Source: Limosilactobacillus ingluviei DSM 15946 (GTDB lineage: Bacteria; Bacillota; Bacilli; Lactobacillales; Lactobacillaceae). Taken from it: 45,330 nucleotides of DNA. A program made the translations under genes and the position numbers. Shown here one piece after another: positions 35,009-43,698 of this stretch (positions are counted from its first letter, which is position 1; each line of letters starts with the position of its first letter). The stretch covers positions 1 to 45,330 of the forward strand of contig NZ_AZFK01000001.1 of the NCBI RefSeq assembly GCF_001435775.1. Reading direction: 5' to 3'. A model generated the notes under the pieces. The model searched no databases, was not told the DNA's origin, and saw only the letters and a program-made list of their open reading frames with translations.

Positions 35009-36427
35009 ATGGAAAATAAAAAAGGGATTAGCCGGACGGAGCTGATCGCCCTGATCGTCAGTTCCTGTATCGGGACGGGGATCTTTGGGATCACGACTAA
35101 CGTTTCCATGGCGGCGGCCCCAGGGCCAGCCCTCTTAGCTTGGCTGTTTGTCGGCTTTGGGATTTTGATGCTGGTGCTGTCGTTGAACAACTTGTCAAAC
35201 AAGCGGCCCGACTTAGAAGCGGGGATCTTCTCTTATGCCGGGGCCGGCTTTGGTCCCCTGGGGGAATTTATCTCCGGGTGGTCCTACTGGCTGTCGGCAT
35301 GGCTGGGGAACATTGCCTTTGCGACGATGCTGATGAGTTCCTTAGGGACGTTCTTGCCAATCTTCAAGGGGGGCCAAAACCTGCCTTCGATCATTGTCGC
35401 GATCATCTTCTGCTGGCTGTTGACGATCTTGGTTAACCAAGGGGTGGAAAGTGCCTCGTTCATTAACTCAATTGGGACGGTCTTCAAGATCATCCCACTG
35501 GTCTTGTTCATCATTTTGATGGTCATTTCCTTTAAGGGCGGCATCTTTACGACCGACTTCTGGGGCCACGTGGCCAATAACTTCTCCAAGGGGACCACGA
35601 CCGGCTCCGTTTGGGAACAAATGAAGGGGACCTTGATGACCTTGATTTGGGTCTTCATCGGGGTCGAAGGGGCGTCCGTGATGGCGCACCGGGCCAAGAC
35701 CCGTTCACAAGCGGAACAAGCTTCGATCATCGGGTTTATCCTCTTGCTCTTAATCTACATTTTAATCTCCATCTTGCCATACGGGACGCTGACCCGGGCC
35801 CAATTAGCAGCTGGGACGCAACCAGCCTTAGGGAGTGTTCTGGAAGCCGTTGTTGGTCACTGGGGTGGGGTAATGATTAACGTTGGGTTAATCATCTCCA
35901 CGATTATCTCCTGGTTGTCCTGGACGATGTTGCCAGCCGAAACGACGATGTTGGTCGCCGAAGACAAGGCAATGCCAAAGATGTGGGGGAAGGTAAACGC
36001 CAAGGGAGCACCAACGGCTTCCTTGATGATTACCGGGGTCTTACAAACGATCTTCCTCTTCTCCTTGCTCTTCACGGAACAAGCCTACACCTTTGCTTAC
36101 TCCTTGTGTGCGGCCGCGATCCTCTTCTCCTACCTGCTGGTGGGGCTGTACCAAATGAAGTACAGTGCTGAAAACCAAGAATGGGGTCAATTCACGATCG
36201 GGCTGCTGGCCGCTGGGTTCCAATTTGCCTGCATGATCTTGGCAGGTTGGCAACAAGTGCTGCTGGTTTCGATCAGTTTCATTCCTGGCTTTGTCATCTA
36301 CTGGCAATGCTGCAAGGAAGAAAACCGCAAGATGACGACAGCCGAAAAGACGGTCATCGTCCTGGTACTGGCACTGTCCGTGCTGTCGATCTTCCTGGTG
36401 GCGAACGGAACGATCCAAGTTGGCTAA
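35009..36427 (+). CDS. arcD: arginine/ornithine antiporter
   Basis: The 472-residue APC-superfamily membrane protein, about 12 helices, exchanges arginine in for ornithine out. CIGTGIFGI in helix 1 and GVEGASVMAHRAK in the middle are typical of the ArcD antiporters. The ATG at 35009 follows GAGGAA; a TTG 6 bases earlier is rejected. It is the last gene of the arc operon, with a hairpin in the arcA-arcD gap that could lower its expression. Confidence 0.94.
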   Translation: MENKKGISRTELIALIVSSCIGTGIFGITTNVSMAAAPGPALLAWLFVGFGILMLVLSLNNLSNKRPDLEAGIFSYAGAGFGPLGEFISGWSYWLSAWLGNIAFATMLMSSLGTFLPIFKGGQNLPSIIVAIIFCWLLTILVNQGVESASFINSIGTVFKIIPLVLFIILMVISFKGGIFTTDFWGHVANNFSKGTTTGSVWEQMKGTLMTLIWVFIGVEGASVMAHRAKTRSQAEQASIIGFILLLLIYILISILPYGTLTRAQLAAGTQPALGSVLEAVVGHWGGVMINVGLIISTIISWLSWTMLPAETTMLVAEDKAMPKMWGKVNAKGAPTASLMITGVLQTIFLFSLLFTEQAYTFAYSLCAAAILFSYLLVGLYQMKYSAENQEWGQFTIGLLAAGFQFACMILAGWQQVLLVSISFIPGFVIYWQCCKEENRKMTTAEKTVIVLVLALSVLSIFLVANGTIQVG

Positions 36428-36473
36428 GTGAGCAACGCGCTCTTTAATCTACTGACTTTAAAATTAACGCGCT

Positions 36474-36510
36474 AAAAAAAACAGGATGCCACGCCGGCAT
36501 CCTGTTTTTT
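36474..36510. terminator. bidirectional terminator after arcD
   Basis: AAACAGGATGCC and GGCATCCTGTTT form a perfect 12-bp stem with A-run before and T-run after. Confidence 0.92.
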
Positions 36511-36515
36511 GAATT

Positions 36516-36555
36516 GAGAAAGCCTCCTGACCATGATTGGCCAGGGGGCTTTCTT
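36516..36555 (-). terminator. second terminator, clpE side
   Basis: AGAAAGCC..CCTG.CC and GG.CAGG..GGCTTTCT pair around a six-base loop. It stands 25 bases past the clpE stop, back to back with the arcD terminator. Confidence 0.75.
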
Positions 36556-36579
36556 GCTTAGTTCAGTTTTGCATTGCGG

Positions 36580-38799
36580 TTAGTCGGTGGTGGTCACCGT
36601 CCCATCCGTGGATGGGGTTAATTGATTTTGACTGGTTTCGGCGGTTACGATAATTTGGCCTTCGTCATCCAAGGCGGCTTGCAAACGGTGATCGTTGTTG
36701 TGTTCTAAGACAAAGTCGGCCACGTGGTCTTCAATTTGTTCTTGGATGACCCGCCGCAACGGCCGGGCCCCCATCTTCGGGTTGTAGCCCAGGTCGACCA
36801 ACTTTTCTTCGACGGCTTGTGGGACCGTGACGTGTAAGTCGCGATCAGCCAGCATGTGGTTGACGTCGTCGATCATCAAACCAACGATCTGCATCAAGTC
36901 CGCCTTGGTTAAGGCGTTGAATTCAACAATGTCGTCAAACCGGTTCAAGAATTCTGGCTTGAAGTAGTCGGTCAGCTTGTCCATGACGGAATTAGTATGG
37001 TTAGCTGCTTCTGCCCCGAAGCCAACGCTAACGACGGCGTCACCAGACCCGGCGTTGGAGGTCATGATAATGATCGTGTCTTTAAAGGAAACCGTCCGCC
37101 CTTGGGAGTCGGTCAGGCGCCCGTCGTCTAAGATTTGCAAGAACATGTGCATGACATCCGGGTGCGCCTTTTCTACTTCATCAAGCAAAATCAGGCTGTA
37201 CGGGTGCCGCCGGACTTGTTCGGTCAGCTGCCCAGCTTCTTCGTAACCGACGTAGCCTGGGGCAGCCCCGATCAACTTGGAAGTCGACGTCTTGTCCATG
37301 TATTCAGACATATCAAACCGAATCATTGCGTCCTTGGAGCCAAAGAGCTGCTTAGCCAATTGCTTGGCCGTTTCCGTCTTGCCGACCCCCGTTGGGCCAA
37401 CGAACAGGAAGCTGCCAATTGGCCGTCCCGACTTGTTGAGCCCAATCCGGTTCCGCCGGATGGCCCGAGCGATCTTGTCGACCGCTTCGTTTTGGCCAAT
37501 GACGTGCTTTTCCAATTCTTGATCTAAGTCCCGGAGTTGGTTTTGTTCTTGCTTTTGCAAGTCACCGACCGGAATGTTGGTCTTTTCTTCGACAATGTGT
37601 TCCATATCGGCCACGTCCACGACGGCCTCGTCAGTCACCTTATTTTCTTCGGCTTCCTTCTTGGCCTTGGTTAATTTTTCAACTTGGTCCCGGTAGAAGG
37701 CGGCCTTTTCGTAGTCTTGACTTTCAACGGCTTGTTGCTTGTGGGCTTCGGCGGTGTGAATTTGATTTTCAATGGCGTTGGGATCAACGTTCTTGAGGGT
37801 CAAATTCTTCCGGGAACCTGCTTCGTCCAACAAGTCAATCGCCTTGTCCGGCAAGTAGCGGTCTTGGATGTAGCGGTCGGACAATTTAACGGCTGCCACC
37901 AAGGCGTCGTCAGTGTACTTGACGTGGTGGTAATCTTGGTAGCGACTCTTGATTCCTTCCAGAATCTTAATCGTTTCTTCCACGCTTGGTTCTGCGACTT
38001 CCACTGGTTGGAACCGCCGGGCCAAGGCGCCGTCCTTTTCGATCTTGCGGTATTCGTTTAAGGTCGTGGCCCCGATCAGTTGGAATTCACCCCGGGCTAA
38101 GGCGGGCTTTAAGACGTTGCCGGCGTCCATGCCACCTTCAGCATTGCCGGCCCCCATGATTTCATGGATTTCGTCGATGAAGAGGATGATGTTATGGTTC
38201 TTGGAGACTTCATCGATCAATTGTTGCATCCGCTTTTCAAATTGGCCCCGAATCCCGGTGCCTTGTACCAAGGAGACTACGTCCAAACGAATGATTTCCT
38301 TATTCGCTAGCTTTTCTGGCACTTCACCAGATACGATCGCCGTGGCGAGCCCTTCGACGACGGAAGTCTTTCCGACCCCGGCTTCCCCGATTAAGACCGG
38401 GTTGTTCTTAGTCCGCCGGTTTAAAATTTCGATGACCCGGTGGATTTCTTTATCCCGTCCAATGACCGGGTCGATCTTGCCTTGGCGGGCCAGGTCGGTC
38501 ATATTGATCCCGAATTGACCTAAGACGCCTTTCCCCCGGCGGTTATTGCCGCCTTGGCGTTGGCTTTGGCTGTTGTTGGCCGCTTGATTTTGCATGTTGC
38601 TCATTGCGTTCATAAAATCATCCAGGTTTGCAAACCCAAAGGCATTATTCATATCACTACCCCCATTTAACATTTGCATTTGTTGGTTTTGTAATTTTTC
38701 ATAACAGCTTTGGCAGAGGTCGATCTGCATCTTTTGGCCGTTCATCATCATCTGAAGATGAATTGTTGCTTGGTTTTGCTGACAGATTTGACATTTCAC
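36580..38799 (-). CDS. clpE: ATP-dependent Clp protease ATP-binding subunit ClpE
   Basis: The 739-residue Hsp100 unfoldase partners ClpP in stress protein turnover. It has the ClpE N-terminal zinc finger (Cys3, Cys6, Cys29, Cys32), a Gln/Asn-rich linker (about 34-90), a first AAA domain with Walker A GEAGVGKT (138-145), a UVR-like coiled segment ([15 protein letters not shown]) and a second AAA domain with [10 protein letters not shown] short acidic/Thr C-terminal tail ends it. Start ATG 38799 follows AAGGGGGA. Upstream is a CtsR operator next to a good promoter. Confidence 0.96.
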   Translation of the reverse strand: MKCQICQQNQATIHLQMMMNGQKMQIDLCQSCYEKLQNQQMQMLNGGSDMNNAFGFANLDDFMNAMSNMQNQAANNSQSQRQGGNNRRGKGVLGQFGINMTDLARQGKIDPVIGRDKEIHRVIEILNRRTKNNPVLIGEAGVGKTSVVEGLATAIVSGEVPEKLANKEIIRLDVVSLVQGTGIRGQFEKRMQQLIDEVSKNHNIILFIDEIHEIMGAGNAEGGMDAGNVLKPALARGEFQLIGATTLNEYRKIEKDGALARRFQPVEVAEPSVEETIKILEGIKSRYQDYHHVKYTDDALVAAVKLSDRYIQDRYLPDKAIDLLDEAGSRKNLTLKNVDPNAIENQIHTAEAHKQQAVESQDYEKAAFYRDQVEKLTKAKKEAEENKVTDEAVVDVADMEHIVEEKTNIPVGDLQKQEQNQLRDLDQELEKHVIGQNEAVDKIARAIRRNRIGLNKSGRPIGSFLFVGPTGVGKTETAKQLAKQLFGSKDAMIRFDMSEYMDKTSTSKLIGAAPGYVGYEEAGQLTEQVRRHPYSLILLDEVEKAHPDVMHMFLQILDDGRLTDSQGRTVSFKDTIIIMTSNAGSGDAVVSVGFGAEAANHTNSVMDKLTDYFKPEFLNRFDDIVEFNALTKADLMQIVGLMIDDVNHMLADRDLHVTVPQAVEEKLVDLGYNPKMGARPLRRVIQEQIEDHVADFVLEHNNDHRLQAALDDEGQIIVTAETSQNQLTPSTDGTVTTTD

Positions 38800-38830
38800 T
38801 GTATGGTTCCCCCTTGCCGGCGGTCAATTT

Positions 38831-38847
38831 TTTGACCTTTCTTGACT
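38831..38847 (-). promoter_or_regulatory. CtsR operator of clpE
   Basis: On the minus strand AGTCAAG-AAA-GGTCAAA (38847-38831) matches the CtsR heptad direct repeat RGTCAAA-N3-RGTCAAA with one deviation. It lies just downstream of the clpE promoter, the usual repressing position. Confidence 0.88.
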
Positions 38848-38857
38848 ATTGGCTCTA

Positions 38858-38885
38858 ATTATACTGACTTTCGGTTTGAAAGCAA
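38858..38885 (-). promoter_or_regulatory. clpE promoter
   Basis: On the minus strand TTGCTT (38885-38880), 16-base spacer and TATAAT (38863-38858). Confidence 0.8.
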
Positions 38886-38925
38886 GTAATTAGTGTTCCA
38901 GTTTTTGTGAACGGTTACCTAAATT

Positions 38926-38952
38926 TTAGCACTCATCAAGACTGAATGCTAA
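38926..38952. promoter_or_regulatory. CIRCE element (HrcA operator)
   Basis: TTAGCACTC-N9-GAATGCTAA matches the CIRCE consensus TTAGCACTC-N9-GAGTGCTAA with one mismatch. It lies 41 bases upstream of the clpE -35 and directly upstream of an extended -10 (TGCTAAAAT, 38971-38979) reading toward the 61-residue gene. Confidence 0.85.
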
Positions 38953-39007
38953 AGGAGGAATTCAGGAATGTGCTAAAATCTTAAGTGATGAAGAAAGGGG
39001 GGATGAC

Positions 39008-39193
39008 ATGGACTACATGGCAGAATTAGAAGCCTTGCGGACGGGAAAGCGGGATGAATTGGTAATTACACCTGCCGAATTTATGGCCTTTCAAGTGGCT
39101 TACCGCGAGTACCAGTATAAGACCCAAATTGTGGGCGAAGCGCATCGCGGTGGGGAAGTTCATTATCACCGGCAAGTAAATGAAGAAAATTAA
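39008..39193 (+). CDS. conserved-looking small protein, 61 aa, function unknown
   Basis: The ORF starts at ATG 39008 after GAAAGGGGGG and encodes a charged, helix-prone 61-residue protein ([28 protein letters not shown], ending with an [10 protein letters not shown] tail). No signal peptide or membrane segment. I do not recognise a named domain. It lies between a CIRCE element and the ptsHI promoter, so it may be heat-induced. A TTAAGT/ACTTAA hairpin follows its stop. Confidence 0.65.
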   Translation: MDYMAELEALRTGKRDELVITPAEFMAFQVAYREYQYKTQIVGEAHRGGEVHYHRQVNEEN

Positions 39194-39261
39194 GTTCTCT
39201 TGTTAGCAGACTTAATTTGGCTTGGGCCGGCCGGCTTTCTGGAATTCGGTCGGGAAGTTTC

Positions 39262-39290
39262 TTGTATTTACCGCTTACAATTGCTACAAT
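39262..39290 (+). promoter_or_regulatory. ptsHI promoter
   Basis: TTGTAT (39262-39267), 17-base spacer and TACAAT (39285-39290) preceded by TG (extended -10). It is a strong promoter 77 bases before ptsH. Confidence 0.85.
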
Positions 39291-39366
39291 TGGTTTTAAA
39301 GGTGCGTGTTGGTTGAGCTTGCCAATACGAACAACAATCTTTATTGTGCTAAGGAGACTGATTACA

Positions 39367-39633
39367 ATGGAAAAACGCGATTTTAACATTACTGCTGAAA
39401 CTGGGATTCACGCCCGCCCAGCTACGATCTTGGTTCAAACTGCTTCAAAGTTTGCCTCCGACATTACGTTGACTTACAACGGCAAGAGCGTAAACCTGAA
39501 GTCTATCATGGGGGTTATGTCCCTTGGGGTTGGCCAAAACGCTGACGTTACCATCTCAGCTGATGGGGACGACGAAGCAGAAGCAATCGCAGCAATTGCT
39601 GAAACGATGGCCAAGGAAGGCTTGGCTGGCTAA
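39367..39633 (+). CDS. ptsH: phosphocarrier protein HPr
   Basis: The 88-residue protein has the phosphorylated His15 in GIHARPA and the regulatory Ser46 in [13 protein letters not shown]. In Firmicutes P-Ser-HPr is the CcpA co-repressor, so this gene feeds the cre-site control seen elsewhere in the window. Start ATG 39367 follows AAGGAGA; earlier in-frame starts have no ribosome site. Codon use is biased as in highly expressed genes. One base separates its stop from the ptsI start. Confidence 0.97.
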   Translation: MEKRDFNITAETGIHARPATILVQTASKFASDITLTYNGKSVNLKSIMGVMSLGVGQNADVTISADGDDEAEAIAAIAETMAKEGLAG

Positions 39634-39634
39634 G

Positions 39635-41347
39635 ATGTCAAAATTACTCAGCGGGATTGCCGCCAGTGGTGGAATTGTGATTGCACCGGTGCACCTGTTG
39701 GGGGATGCCAAAGGGCCAGTTGAACAGCAAATAACAACCGATGTGAATCATGAGGTCGAACGGCTTCATGATTCTTTTCGTATTACCGCAGATGAACTGA
39801 CCCAAATCTCCCGGCAAGCCAGCGCCAATTACGGCAATGAGGTCCAAGAGACCTTACAAGCTCAACTGGCGTTAATTAACGATTGGCAATTTCAAGCGAC
39901 CCTCAGCCGGCGGGTGGTGAGTGAAAAAATTACCGCGGCCAGTGCGGTACAAGCCTACCTGGACGAACAAGCTGGGCTGACCCCCAGTCGGGCCCAGCAA
40001 GCCCGGTTGACCAGCTTACAAGATGTGGGCCATCGCTTGCTTGGCCACCTCTTAGACCGGCCAACGATGCCCCGGTTGGATCACCGGGCCGTGATCGTCG
40101 CCCATCAGGTCAGTCCCAGTTTGGTGGCCAGTTTTGATCCCCGGTTAGTGGCGGGGGTGGTAACTGATCAAGGGGGCGCAACGGCCCATTCGGCCCTGTT
40201 AGTGGCCGAATTGGGGTTGCCAGCGGTAGTAGGAACGCATTCAGCAACTACCCAAGCCGCTGAAGATATGGTGGCGATTGTGGATGGTGAGCATGGCAAG
40301 CTGATTTTGCAACCCACGCCCCAAGAAATTGACCACTACCAGCGCTTGGCTGCGCAGTATCAACGTAAGCAACAAGAATTAGGCGCCTTGGCGACTGCGA
40401 CGACTGTGACTGCGGATGGTAGTCGGTACAAAATTGCGGCCAATGTAACGTTGCCGGCGGAATTAAAACAATTGGCGCAAGCCGGGGCCGAAGGGATCGG
40501 TTTGTACCGGAGTGAGTACTTGTTTTTAGATCCGGCCCGGCCCGTTACGGAAGAGGAGCAAGTTGCCGCGTATAAGGCGGCGTTGTTGGCCATGCCTAAG
40601 CACCGGGTCGTGATTCGGGTTCAGGATCTGGGGGCTGACAAACAGCCAGGTGCCAATTTAGTCACTGACCGGGGCATTCGGCGGCTCCTGGCGGACCCGG
40701 TGATCTTACGGACCCAGTTACGGGCTTTGTTGCGCGCGTCAGTCTATGGGCAATTGGCCATCATGTTTCCCTTTGTTGCGACGATCGATGAATTTCAGCG
40801 CGCGTTGGCGATTTTGGATCAGGAAAAACGAAAGCTGGTGGCGGCTGGGCACCCGGTTGCCGAGCAGCTTGAAGTGGGGATGATGATTGAAACGCCCGCC
40901 GCGGTTTTAATGGCCGATCAGTTTGCTAAATACGCGGACTTCTTCAGCATCGGCTCCAATGATTTAGTCCAGTATCTTTTTGCAACGGAACGGACCACCT
41001 CACCACTAAACCACCACTACTCCGTATTGAACCCAGCGGTTTTGCGGGCAATTCGGCAGGTGATCCAGGCGGCTCATGCCGAGGGGAAATGGATCAGCTT
41101 GTGTGGTGAGATGGCAACCGTTAAGTTAGCCCAACCGTTATTGTTGGCCATGGGCTTGGATGAACTTTCGGTTCCCTTGGCGGCGATTTTGCCGTTGCGC
41201 CAGTTGATTCGCAGTTTATCGGTCCGGCAGCTGCAACCGCTGGTCAAAAAAGCGTTAGCCTTGGAAAATGACGATGAAGTTGCCGAATTAGTCGAAGCAT
41301 GGTTGGCCAAACAAGCTCCGCAGGCAGGTTTGAAGCAGCCGGATTAA
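39635..41347 (+). CDS. ptsI: PTS enzyme I (divergent)
   Basis: The 570-residue phosphotransferase passes phosphate from PEP to HPr. The active-site His185 lies in GGATAHSALL, unlike the usual GGRTSHxxIMAR. Other catalytic residues are in place: Arg in IRVQDLGADK, Glu in IETPAAV, Asn-Asp in SIGSNDLVQY and Cys in SLCGEMA. The loop that normally reads GGDK...NPFLGYRAIR is about 8 residues shorter (GADK...TDRGIR). Start ATG 39635 follows one base after ptsH. It is probably active but unusually diverged, perhaps reflecting a heterofermenter with little sugar PTS. Confidence 0.9.
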   Translation: MSKLLSGIAASGGIVIAPVHLLGDAKGPVEQQITTDVNHEVERLHDSFRITADELTQISRQASANYGNEVQETLQAQLALINDWQFQATLSRRVVSEKITAASAVQAYLDEQAGLTPSRAQQARLTSLQDVGHRLLGHLLDRPTMPRLDHRAVIVAHQVSPSLVASFDPRLVAGVVTDQGGATAHSALLVAELGLPAVVGTHSATTQAAEDMVAIVDGEHGKLILQPTPQEIDHYQRLAAQYQRKQQELGALATATTVTADGSRYKIAANVTLPAELKQLAQAGAEGIGLYRSEYLFLDPARPVTEEEQVAAYKAALLAMPKHRVVIRVQDLGADKQPGANLVTDRGIRRLLADPVILRTQLRALLRASVYGQLAIMFPFVATIDEFQRALAILDQEKRKLVAAGHPVAEQLEVGMMIETPAAVLMADQFAKYADFFSIGSNDLVQYLFATERTTSPLNHHYSVLNPAVLRAIRQVIQAAHAEGKWISLCGEMATVKLAQPLLLAMGLDELSVPLAAILPLRQLIRSLSVRQLQPLVKKALALENDDEVAELVEAWLAKQAPQAGLKQPD

Positions 41348-41365
41348 TCAAAATATAGGTCTGGT

Positions 41366-41394
41366 TTGCCAAGGCTCAGATTTCCGTTTAAAAT
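41366..41394 (+). promoter_or_regulatory. promoter of the glycolipid operon
   Basis: TTGCCA (41366-41371), 17-base spacer and TAAAAT (41389-41394), 70 bases before the first start codon. Confidence 0.75.
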
Positions 41395-41463
41395 GAAAAA
41401 ATCAGACTAACGATTGAAATGAGCCCGGCCGACCGGACCGGAATTGATAAAGGAGAGGGCAGC

Positions 41464-42675
41464 TTGAAAATCGGTTTGTTTACAGATACGTACTTTCCGC
41501 AAGTCAGTGGCGTGGCAACGTCAATCAAGACTTTGCGGGATGAATTAATCAAGAATGGGCATGAGGTCTATATTTTTACCACAACGGACCCCGCGGCCCC
41601 ACATTCCGAGCCTGAAAAGGGGATTTACCGCTTTAAAAGCGTCCCCTTTATTTCCTTTACGGACCGGCGGATTGCCGTAACGGGCTGGCTAAAGGTCTTG
41701 CGCGTTGCCAAACGCTTGCAATTGGATATCGTGCATAACCAGACGGAATTTTCCTTGGGGATGATGGGCAAGCTGGTGGCCAATGAATTAGGGATTCCGT
41801 GTCTGCATACTTACCACACGATGTATCAAGACTACTTGCACTACATTGCCAACGGGCGGATCCTAAAGCCCCGCGACGTGGCCCGGTTAGCGCGGTTGTA
41901 TATGCGCAACATCGATGGGGTGATTGCGCCAAGTGAGCGGGTTTTAGATACTTTGTTGGGCTATGGGGTGGAAGCTCCCATCAAAATTATTCCAACGGGG
42001 GTTAACCTGGATCGCTACCAACAAATTGATACCCCGGCCCAACGTTTGGCCCGCCGTGAGCAATTGGGGCTGGATGCTGCCACGCCGGTGCTCTTGTCAC
42101 TAAGCCGCCTGGCCTTTGAAAAGAACATTCAAGCCCTGATTGCGGCTTTACCGGATATTCTCGCGGTTCAACCAACGACGCATTTGCTGATTGTGGGGGA
42201 CGGGCCGGCGCGTCCCACCTTGGAACGGCAGGTCCGGGAAATGAAGCTGACCGAACACGTTACCTTTGTCGGCCAGGTTGATAATGATGAGGTGTATCAT
42301 TATTATCAATTGGCGGATGTCTTTGTCTCGGCGTCAGATTCCGAATCGCAAGGGTTGACTTATGACGAGGCCTTGGCTTCTGCCTTGCCACTGGTAGTAA
42401 TGAAAAGTGATTATACGGCCCACTTGCTTGATGATCCGGCGATTGGACAAGTCTTTCAGCAACGGTCGGGCTTGGTGAAGGGGGTCTTGTACTACTTGCA
42501 AAAGCCAGCGGTGCCCGAAGATTTACGAAAACGCCAGGCGAAGTTGCACGAAATTTCGGCGACGGTTTTTGGCCAACGCGTGGTTGAATTTTATCAGGAG
42601 TGTCAGCAACGCTTGGCCCAAGAGCACGCCGCTCATAATCCGCGGTTGCGCTTGCCGTTTATGAGGAGTAAATAA
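41464..42675 (+). CDS. GT4 glycosyltransferase, probable diacylglycerol glucosyltransferase (LafA-like)
   Basis: The 403-residue, two-Rossmann GT-B enzyme starts at TTG 41464, chosen because AAAGGAGAGG lies just upstream and the family N-terminus MKIGLFTDTYFPQ begins there. GVATSIKTL, HTYHTMYQDYLHYI and the SDSESQGLTYDEAL E-x7-E region fit the enzymes that glucosylate diacylglycerol, making the first sugar of the lipoteichoic acid anchor. It overlaps the next glycosyltransferase by one base. Membrane-associated, no helix. The sugar donor is inferred as UDP-glucose. Confidence 0.82.
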   Translation: MKIGLFTDTYFPQVSGVATSIKTLRDELIKNGHEVYIFTTTDPAAPHSEPEKGIYRFKSVPFISFTDRRIAVTGWLKVLRVAKRLQLDIVHNQTEFSLGMMGKLVANELGIPCLHTYHTMYQDYLHYIANGRILKPRDVARLARLYMRNIDGVIAPSERVLDTLLGYGVEAPIKIIPTGVNLDRYQQIDTPAQRLARREQLGLDAATPVLLSLSRLAFEKNIQALIAALPDILAVQPTTHLLIVGDGPARPTLERQVREMKLTEHVTFVGQVDNDEVYHYYQLADVFVSASDSESQGLTYDEALASALPLVVMKSDYTAHLLDDPAIGQVFQQRSGLVKGVLYYLQKPAVPEDLRKRQAKLHEISATVFGQRVVEFYQECQQRLAQEHAAHNPRLRLPFMRSK

Positions 42676-43697
42676 TGTTAAAAATCACCATGTTTTCACA
42701 GGCTGATTCCGTAAAGGGGCAAGGGGTCGGCAGTGCTTATAACGAATTGATCGCGTTACTAAAGGAACGGTTTGCTGATGAATTCGATTTGGCCATTAAT
42801 TCGTGGCGGACAACCGATATTAGTCACTATCATACGATTAACCCCTCTTACTTTTTGTCGACCTTTTCGAGGCGGCGGGGGCGCAAGATTGGCTATGTCC
42901 ACTTTTTGCCAGAAACATTAGAAGGTAGTTTAAAGATTCCCCAACCATGGCGGAGTCTTTTTTACCATTACATCATTGCCTTTTATAAGCGGATGGATCA
43001 CTTGGTGGTGGTAAATCCGGCCTTCATTCCGCCACTTGCCGCGTACGGAATTCCTAAGGAACGGATTACGTATATTCCTAATTTTGTAGACGCGGAGCAC
43101 TTTCATCCAGTCAGTGCCGAAAAAAGGCGGACCTTGCGGCAAAAGTATCAGGTGCCAGCGGATCAATTCGTGGTCTTTGGCAGCGGCCAGCTCCAAGAAC
43201 GAAAGGGAATTTTTGATTTCATTCGGTTGGCAAAGGCTAATCCAGACGTCCTGTTTATTTGGGCGGGCGGCTTTTCCTTCGGGGCGATGACGGATGGCTA
43301 CAAGCAGTTGAAACAAGTTGTTGAAAATCCGCCGGCTAACTTGCGCTTCCCGGGGATCGTTTCTCGACAGGTAGTGGCGGAATACAACAATTTAGCCGAC
43401 CTGTTTTTATTGCCATCTTATAATGAATTGTTCCCAATGTCGGTCTTGGAGGCTTTTAGTTGTGGGACCCCGGTAATGTTGCGGGATTTGCCCCTATATC
43501 GTTCTATTATTGATGGTTATTATCAGCCAGCCGCTGATCAAGCAGCGATGCAAAGCGCCTTACGCGAGTTAATTGCTCAGCCGGACCAGTTGGCCTATTG
43601 GCGGGCCCAAGCACAGTTGGCAGCCCAGCGCTACTCAAAGGACCACCTGGCCAAGGTGTGGGAAGACTTCTATCAGTTGCAGGCAAAGGAGCGTTAA
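42675..43697 (+). CDS. GT4 glycosyltransferase, probable second glycolipid glycosyltransferase (LafB/CpoA-like)
   Basis: The 340-residue GT-B enzyme has GSGQLQERKGIFDFI and PSYNELFPMSVLEAF. Its start overlaps the previous stop (TAATG), so translation is coupled. From order and similarity it should add the second hexose to glucosyl-diacylglycerol. Galactose or glucose cannot be told apart from sequence. Confidence 0.8.
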   Translation: MLKITMFSQADSVKGQGVGSAYNELIALLKERFADEFDLAINSWRTTDISHYHTINPSYFLSTFSRRRGRKIGYVHFLPETLEGSLKIPQPWRSLFYHYIIAFYKRMDHLVVVNPAFIPPLAAYGIPKERITYIPNFVDAEHFHPVSAEKRRTLRQKYQVPADQFVVFGSGQLQERKGIFDFIRLAKANPDVLFIWAGGFSFGAMTDGYKQLKQVVENPPANLRFPGIVSRQVVAEYNNLADLFLLPSYNELFPMSVLEAFSCGTPVMLRDLPLYRSIIDGYYQPAADQAAMQSALRELIAQPDQLAYWRAQAQLAAQRYSKDHLAKVWEDFYQLQAKER

Positions 43698-43698
43698 G

